Shown here piece after piece: positions 9,809 to 18,000 of a stretch of DNA of 64,000 nt (position 1 is its first letter; every line of letters starts with the position of its first letter). Position numbers and translations under genes: made by a program. The stretch covers positions 3,224,001 to 3,288,000 of the forward strand of contig OZ244902.1 in assembly GCA_965221635.1 (NCBI GenBank). Reading direction: 5' to 3'. This DNA comes from JAAXHB01 sp965221635. GTDB lineage: Bacteria > Actinomycetota > Acidimicrobiia > Acidimicrobiales > Aldehydirespiratoraceae. The notes under the pieces are model-generated. The model was not told the origin of the DNA. It was given only the letters and a program-made list of their open reading frames with translations, and made no database searches.

Positions 9809-10288
9809 TAGACCTTCTGTCTTTCAGCCAACCATTCACTGTGCATTTCAGCTACTGGGACACGGACAGCACACCCGAAAGCATCAGGGAACTGGATGAG
9901 TACGGAACCGGCTTGAGTCGTTCTGCGTTGCAGGCGCCTACGGCACCGCCGGGGTTGGATTCGAGTGGTCGTGCTTGTGATCATGCCGACTACGAGGGTG
10001 ACACCACGTATTGTGGTTGGTGGTCAACCAGCCTGTGGGATTTCGGTGACTCCACCCAATATCCCCGCCTCAAGGTGGACTTCAACGGCGACGGTGTGGC
10101 CACAGTAGAGGAGTTCGGGCCTCAAGCAAAGGACATCGCGCCGAGGATTTCGGGCATGCGGACTTTCACCATGGCCCAGGGCACGGCAATTTCGGACATG
10201 TCGCTGCCGGTGGCCTACCAGGGCAACGGAGCGCTCTCCTACCGGATGAACAGCCTTCCCGCAGGGATCACGCTGGGCAGCGACCGGG

Positions 10289-10536
10289 CGCTGAGCGGCA
10301 CGCCGAGGGTGGCCGGCACGTCGGAGCACACGTTGACGGTGACCGACGCCGACCAGAACACAGCGGCCAGCGATGCGGCCACGGCCACGTTGACTTTCAC
10401 GGTCACGCCGGTCACGCGCTGAGCGGCACGCCGAGGGTGGCCGGCACGTCGGAGCACACTGCGTGACCGACGCCGACCAGAACACAGCGGAGCGATGCGG
10501 CCACGGCCACGTTGACTTTCACGGTCACGCCGGTGA
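10289..10536 (+). repeat. 128-bp tandem duplication with small deletions
   Basis: The stretch 10289-10416, starting CGCTGAGCGGCACGCCGAGG, is repeated from 10417. The second copy has lost a few bases at two points (near 10460 and 10492), so the frame is not restored until about 10512. Confidence 0.8.
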
Positions 10537-11507
10537 CTGCGGCGCCTGCGCCTGGTGGGGTGCGGTTGTCGTGGACTGGTGGCGGGGATTACAAGACCGG
10601 CTGGGAATACGCCATGTCCGAGACCCAGGGCACCACAGGTGAGTGGACCCCGATCCAAACCAGCACAGGCAGCACCACGTCGCACACGGTCACACAGCTC
10701 ACCACGGGAAACACGTACTACTTCAAGGTGCGAGCCGTGAACGGCGCCGAGCGCGAAACCAAAGGCCCCGAGTCCAACGAGGACTCCGCTGTTGCTCAAG
10801 CCCCGGCCCCGCCACCGGCGGCGCCGCCCCCGACAGGGCCGGTGTTCGTTACCCCGATCTCCCAGCCCACACCTATTGAGGAACTGTGCCCTGCAGATGA
10901 GGTGCCCGACGCCGGGTTCACCGACATTGCGGGCTGGCCCGAGGAGTTCGTCGTGGCCATCAACTGCATGGCCTGGTACGGGCTCACCAACGGCACCACC
11001 CCAACCACCTTCTCCCCCGACCGACAACTCACCAGAGCCCAACAAGTGCTGTTCCTGCAACGCATTCGCAACATCGCCACCAGCACCGAAACCACCGACA
11101 CCGGCAGCTTCGCCGGGAACGTGAACGCCGCGCTCACCGCCCTGCACGACCTCGGCATCATCGCCAATGTCGAGTACGCCGCAGGCGGCGACGGCCAGGT
11201 AGGAGTTGATCGAGGCGTGTTCGCGGAGGGCCTGCACAAGTCGCTGCGCACCCTAAGCGTGGTGTTCGGCTCGACGCCCAACCCCTACACCGACACCGGT
11301 AACCGCGGCGTCGCTGAGCGCCAAGCCGTGACACAACTAGCAGACCGCGAAGTGATGCGAGGCGTAGCCGAAGGCCAATTCGCGCCCGAGCGGCCAATCA
11401 CCAGAGCCCAAGCCGTGCTGGTGATGTCCAGAGTGTTCACCCTCGCCGAAATCACAGCCACACCCACAAGACCAACCCCCTAACCCACCCATCGAATCAG
11501 CGGCCCG

Positions 11508-11536
11508 GGCCCCGTTCGATGCACATCCACGGGGCC
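11508..11536 (+). terminator. stem-loop after surface gene B
   Basis: The arms GGCCCCG (11508-11514) and CGGGGCC (11530-11536) flank a 15-nt loop. A very similar hairpin follows the gene ending at 24549. There is no clear T-run, so terminator function is inferred from position. Confidence 0.45.
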
Positions 11537-11833
11537 ACCTCGCAGACCATCCTGCTCCCACCCCAACCAGACCAACCCCCTGATCGCCCGGCCGCGGCAC
11601 CCGCGCAGGCGTGGCCTGTGCAGGGGGTTGCGCCGCCCGACCGCACACGGCACCCAAACGCAATCCCAGCGTCCCGGTGGGCTGGCCTGGTCGCGTCTCC
11701 CGGTGGGCGGGGACTTCTTGGCGCTGGTCCCGGCGGGCGGGGCCGGTGGTCCGTTTCCGGAACGGCTTCGCTTCGCTGCAGATTGTTCCGAAAATCGGCC
11801 ACCGGCCCCACCCACCTAGGCGTTCGGCTCTCC

Positions 11834-11981
11834 CGCCCACCTCGCCGGTTGGGTTCCCCGCCTACTTGGTCGGTTCGGTTGCCCGCCCACCTCGCTTGTG
11901 AGTGACCCGCCCACCTAGTTGGTTGGCTTCCCCGCCCACCTCGCTTGTGAACTATCCGCCCACCTGGTTGGTTCGGTTTCC
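11834..11981. repeat. 24-25-bp tandem repeat array, six units
   Basis: CGCCCACCT (once CGCCTACTT) occurs at 11834, 11859, 11884, 11908, 11933 and 11957, followed by variable text such as GGTTGGTTCGGTT or CGCTTGTGA. The period is 24-25 bp. The array lies about 110-260 bp upstream of the giant gene. Confidence 0.75.
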
Positions 11982-12094
11982 CGTCCTCATGGGCTTTCGC
12001 GGGTTGGCGGCTGGGTTGTTGATCTCTGGCTGAGTATGTTGTGTGGGGGGCTATATTGATTGAGGTACTCGGCGTTGGGCTTGGAGGTCTTGTT

Positions 12095-15000
12095 GTGAGT
12101 TTGCGGGTTTGGATGCGGCTGGTGGTGGTGCTTGGGTTGGTTGGCGCGTTGCTTGGTGTGGTTGGTGCTGGTGGGGCTGGTGGCGTGGTTGGGGTGGTGG
12201 ATGCTCCTGCTGCGCCTCGGGCTTGTTTGGATGTGCCTGAGCGTGGGTTTGTGGATGTTGCCGACAGCAACGTTCACAAGGATGCCATTGATTGCGTGGC
12301 TTTTTATGGCATTACGATTGGTTGTGGGTCGGGTGAGGGGTTCTGTCCGGAGCAGCGTGTGCCTCGCTGGCAGGTGGCTTTGTTCCTTGCGCGGGTGGCG
12401 GAGCTTCCTGGGGTGTTCCTCGGCCCGGGTTTGGACGACGGGGCAGGTTTTGACGATTTGGGTGAGGCGTTGCCGGCCGATGCTGTTGCTGCGGTGAATC
12501 GTCTTTCGTCGGAAGGGGTGATCAAGGGGCGAAGCGAGACGCGGTTTGATCCTTACGGGTTGATCACTCGTGGGCAGATGGCGTTGTTGTTGGTGCGCTT
12601 TTTGAAACTGGCCCCCTCATCGGGGGTGCTGGTGGACGCCGACGGTGTGGTGAACATCAACGGCGCCGGTCCCGACGATTTCTTTCCCGATGTGGGCCCG
12701 GTGCTGCCCAACGAGTTCGACCAGGCCACCGGCGGCTTGTTTGAGCTGGGCATAGCCAAAGGCCGCACCGACGGTGATTTTGATCCCTTTGACGGTCTCA
12801 CCAGAGCGCAGATGGCGTCATTTCTGGCGCGCATGTTGGACCACATCTACCAACTCGACGGGGGCAACGTTCCGATTGGCGGTCCCGTGGGGCCAGGGCC
12901 TGTGGTGCCCCCAACCACGACCCTGCCACCGGGGCCTCCAACCACGACGATTCCTCCGGTGGCCACCAACGGCCGGATGACCAACCTGATAATGCACGAG
13001 CGCCAAGTGGCCCGCGTGGACCTGGTGCGACCGGAGTCCGAGGTGTTCGCGAACGCAGACCGCCAGGGGTACTCCTACCAGGTGTCGTCCGCGAACCCCG
13101 ATGTGGCATCGGTGCGCCTCGACCACACGGTCGCGGAGGTCACCGCCGTGAGCCCCGGACGCACAAAAATCACCGTCACCGCCACACTTGGCGACGACTC
13201 GCTGTCCAACGAGTTCACGGTGGCCGTTCAAAAGGGAATCGACTACGACCGTGACGGTGACGGCCTGTTGGAGATTTGGAACCTGGCGCAACTCAACGGG
13301 ATTCGCATGGATCTCAATGGCGACGGCAACGCCGACTCGGACTCCAACAAAGCCACTTATGACGGGCTGTTCACCGACGCCGTGGACCGCAAAGGCTGCC
13401 CGCTAACAGGCTGTGTCGGTTTCGAACTGGCAGCGGATCTCGACTTCGACTCCAACGGCAACGGCGAGGCCGATTCCGGCGACATGTACTGGAACGGCGG
13501 TGCGGGATGGGTGCCGCTCGGGCCGCTCTCGGTGCTCTTTGACGGAAACAATCACACGATCTCGAACCTGTTCCTGAACGTTCCCGAGACGGCGGCCGCT
13601 CATCAGGATTGGGGTCTGTTCGGGAAGGTGGAGAATGCCGGCGAGTTGCGCGGGGTGCGCCTGGTGGGCGCGTCGGTCTCTACTAATCGCAGCGATTCCG
13701 ATGTGGGCATGCTGGCCGGCGAGTTGAACGGCACGGTGCGTCGCAGCTCGGCGAGCGGAAGCTTCCGTGGCACTCGCCCCGGGAACACCCAAGTGGGTGG
13801 CCTGGTGGGGCGCGTGTCGCAGGTCGGCAATGTTGAGCCGTTGCTCACCGACAGTTACGCGTCGATCGATGTGGATCGCCGTGGGGTGCTGGGTGGCCTG
13901 GTGGGTCGTCTCGAAGCAGGTGTGATCCAACGCAGCTATGCCGTTGGTTCGCTGCACAACCCGTCCTCCCAAAATGCCGATTCCAGCGCCGGAGGGCTTG
14001 TGGGGCACGTGACCGGCGGTGAGATGAAGCAGGTTTATTCTGCGGTGGACCTGTCGGTGACACCCGCCAACGCTGATGCCGAGATGGGCGGCCTTGTGGG
14101 CACCTTCGGGATTGTCGGCAGCTCAACTGGAGGTTCCGGTGGTGAGGCCTTCGTTGCCGGTCGTTTGCTTGGTGGCAGCACCAATGACAGGTTCTCCAAC
14201 ATGTACGGCGGCATTGCCGGGGCCACCTATTCCGGAGACATTGAGGAAACGGGCGTGTACTGGGACACCGATGTCTCCGGCAGAACCGATGCCGGGCAGG
14301 ACACCAACGGCACAGGCCTGACCACCGCCGAGATGCGCGCCGACACCCAGGCTGAGGTGAACGCCACCGACTATGACGGCGTGTACAAGGATTGGGACAA
14401 GTCGGTGTGGGATTTCGGCACGTCGGCGCAGTATCCGGCGCTGGTGGTCGACTTTGACGGTAACGGTGTGGCCACTTGGCAGGAGTTCGGCGATCAGCGC
14501 GGCGCCAACAAGGTGCTCAAGCTCAGAGACGCAACGGAGTTGACGCTGAGCCAACGCCAGGAACTGCTGGTGGGCCCGGGGGTGTTCGGAGCGTTCAACG
14601 GCGAAGGGCTGACATTTTCGGGCAGTTCCGATGACACCACAAGGGTCACCGCGAGCGCCGGCACCCATGGCGTGGTTCTCACGGGTGTGGCAGCGGGCGA
14701 AACTCAGGTCACAATCAGCGCCACCGATGCCGGCGGAGAATCCCAGCAGCAGACATTCAAGGTGACGGTCACTGCGCTGTTGGATCACGACGTCGACGAT
14801 GACGGACTGATCGAGGTGGCGAACCTGGCGCAACTGAATGCGATCCGCTGGGACCCGGACGGCAACGGCACGGTGGGCTCGGCTGATCAGTCCAACTACA
14901 CCACGGCGTTCGCGTCGCCGACGAGCGGCATGGGGTGCCCCGCCTCGGGGTGTGCGGGCTACGAGTTGGTGGCGGACTTGGACTTCGACACCAACGGCGA

Positions 15001-18000
15001 CGGATCCGTCGGCGCAGGGGACGACTATTGGAATGATGGCGCGGGCTGGGCGCCACTGGGGACCTTCACCGCAACATTCGATGGCAACGGTCACACGATT
15101 GACGGTTTGGTGGTGAAGCCGTTGTCTTCTGACACAGGCACGCGGTGGGGCTTGTTCTCTTCACTCTCGAACACCAGCGTGGTGCGCGGCGTGAGCCTCA
15201 CCGGTGTGGACGTGCATGTGGTGCAGGCCTCGGCGAGGGTTGGCGCGCTTGCGGGTGTGAGTTCGGGGTTGGTGCAGAGGTCGTCTTCTGTGGGCGAGAT
15301 CGTCACCTCAGCCGGGGGCGCGGTGTATTCGGGTGGCCTGCTGGGCGAGGTGCTCAAGGTGGGGTCTGTGATCCCCGAGGTGGCCGACAGCTACTCAGAG
15401 GCCAACGTCACCTCTTCCGGCGGTCGCGCGGGTGGGCTCGCAGGCCACGGCGACGGTGGTCGGATCGTGCGCAGTTACGCCGCCGGCGATGTCTTGACGT
15501 CGGCTTCGGGCACGACCGGTTCGGTGAATCATGGCGGACTGTTGGGTTACAGCCGTGCTGCTGTGGTCGATCAGGTGTACGCGTCGGGCGCGGTGAGCGT
15601 GCCCAACACCACCGCCGGTCACGGCGCGGGACTGATTGGCCGTGCCAGCATCGCAACTATTGGTGAGGGGCTCGCAGTGGGCGCGGTGGGCGCAGCCGGC
15701 ACAACCGAGCCTCTTGGCGCGCTCGGCGGGCTTGTTGCCAGCGCCAGCGGACTGGTCACGGCCGACAGCGGCTCCTATTGGAACGTCACCACTCTGGGTC
15801 AAACATCGAGCATTGGTGGCGGCACCCCGAAGACAACCACGGAATTGCGTGCCGACTCGAACGCTGACGTGGCGGGGCCTTACTACGGTGGGATTTACCG
15901 CACCTGGGATTCTGATGTGTGGGATTTCGGCACGGGTTCGCAGTACCCGGTGTTGGTGGTGGATTTCAACAATGATGGTGTGGCCACCTGGCAGGAGTTC
16001 GGCAACCAGCGCCGAGCCGGCACGCCTGCGGTGTACGGCGCGTTCGCCGACCAGTCTCTCGACATGAACGAAGTGGTGGAGCTATCAGTGGCGGGTGTGT
16101 TCCACGATCCTGACGGCGACGCCATGGCCTTCACCACCAGCGTCACCGGTGAAGCAGCCGAGGCCGCTGTTGACGGTGCTTTGATTCGTGTGACCGCCAA
16201 GGCCACCGGCACAGCCACGGTCACTGTCACCGCCCAGGGCACCTCGGGCTCGGCGGTTTCGGATTCGTTCACGGTGACCGTGAGTTCGGTGAACGACTAC
16301 GACGCCGACGGTGACGGCCTGATCGAGGTGCGCAACTTTGATCAGCTCGCTGCGGTGGGCTTGGATCCCGACGGCGACGGCGCCGTGGACAGTGGCGTTC
16401 AAACCAACTACAACGATGCCTTCCCCAGCGCCGCCACCGGTATGGGCTGCCCCACAGGAGGCTGCGACGGTTACGAGCTGGTTGCGGACTTGGACTTCGA
16501 CAAGAACGGCAACGGTGAACCAGATTCAGATGACTATTTTTGGAACGGCGGTGAGGGTTGGGCGCCGATCGAGGAGTACGAGGCCGTGTTCGAGGGCAAC
16601 GGCCACACAATCTCAAACCTGTACATCAACGTGACCGGCGGTTCGGACGGTGATTTTGGCTTGTTCGGCAAAGTGCTCTCAACTGGGGAGCTGCGCGGGG
16701 TGCGTTTGGTGGACGCCTCGGTGACCGTTTCGCGTCCTCGTGTTGGTGTGGGTTTGCTGGCGGGAGAGTTGAGCGGCGTTGTGCGTCGTAGTTCGGCCAC
16801 AGGGTCGGTGTCGGGCGCTCTTTCCTCCGCGTCGGTCGGGGGTCTGGTGGGTTACATGAACATGGACGGCAGTGCCGTGCCGCTGGTGGCCGACAGTTGG
16901 GTGTCCGTTGAGGGCACCGGGGGCAATCAGCTTGGCGGCATCACGGGTCAGGTCCTTGTGGGTGGGATCATTGAGCGCAGCTACGCAATGGGTTCGTTGC
17001 ACACCACGGTGAGCACCCCTGGCGGGCCCGACGTTGGAGGCCTGGTGGGGCTGGCGTCCACCGGTGCGGTGTTGCGCCAGGTGTACGCCGCGGTGGACAT
17101 GTCGATCAAACCCGACGCTGCCACCGGCAAAGTGGGGGGCCTGGTGGGCCAGTTCGCCGGAGGATCAGCCGATGAGGCGTTTGTTGCAGGCAGGGTGCTT
17201 GGCAACAGCGCAGACACGTCAACGAGTTCGGTGTTTGGTGGCCTCGTGGGTGTCACCAACAGCGGCGGCGTAGCGGCCACAGGCGTTTACTGGGACACCC
17301 ATGTCACCGGCCAAACCGTCGCTGGTGTGGATTCCGGCGGCAACCCCACCAACGGCACAGGCCTGCCCACTTCGCGGTTGCGTGCGGACACCAACACGTT
17401 GGTGGCCGACGTGAGCTACGACGGGGTGTTCAAGGACTGGGACCCCGCGGCGTGGGATTTCGGCACGGCGTCGCAGTACCCGGCGCTTGTGACGGACTTC
17501 GACGGTGACGGTGTGGCCACCTGGGAGGAGTTCGGCAACCAGCGCGCCGACCGCTCGGTGCGCAAACTCAAAGACGCAACCGCGCTGACTCTCCATCAAC
17601 GCGAACAGGTACTCCTGGGACAGGATCTGTTCAACGCCTACAACGGTGAGGGAATGTCCTTTAGGGGATCCTCGTCGAACAACTCGACGGTGGCGGTGCA
17701 ATCTTTGTCCGCGGGTGTGTTGTTCACAGCGTTGCGCCAAGGCAGCGTCAACATCACCGTCACCGCAGTGAGCTCAACCGGTTCCCGCCAGTCGCAAACG
17801 TTCACGGTCACAGTCACCGAGTCGGTGGCCTACGACACTGACGGCGACAACCTGGTGGAGATCAGCAACCTTGCTCAGCTCAACGCCGTGCGTCACGACC
17901 TTGACGGCAACGGATCAGTGTCCAACACCAACGAGCCGGCGTTCGCGGCGGCGTTCCCGAACCGGGCCACGAACATGGGATGCCGCCCAAGCTGCCAGGG

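Larger units (their letters stand above)
7577..11483 (+). pseudogene. broken SLH/FN3/GLUG surface protein B (frameshifts and internal duplications)
   Basis: The N-terminal part (7577-9358) matches surface protein A almost residue for residue: signal peptide ending PVAAGAQS, FN3, Ca-loop, Cys-x3-Cys and GLUG-like repeats. The reading frame is lost near 9295. A second piece (9586-10422) repeats the end of the GLUG region, then continues through the EF-hand-like loop DFNGDGVATVEEF and the putative-Ig domain. The frame is lost again in a 128-bp tandem duplication at 10289-10536. A third piece (10512-11483) holds one FN3 domain and the complete SLH triplet, ending AEITATPTRPTP as in the paralogues. 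Without the duplications it would be a normal family member of roughly 1,100 residues. Either the gene is damaged or the assembly is wrong in this repeat-rich stretch; both breaks coincide with duplications. Confidence 0.75.
11484..12094. other. intergenic region before the giant gene
   Basis: About 610 nt. It contains the stem-loop at 11508, a GC-rich stretch with no credible gene, the periodic repeat at 11834-11981, and the ribosome-binding site GGAGG at 12083-12087 for the giant gene. The conserved upstream element of the smaller surface genes is absent. Confidence 0.55.
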
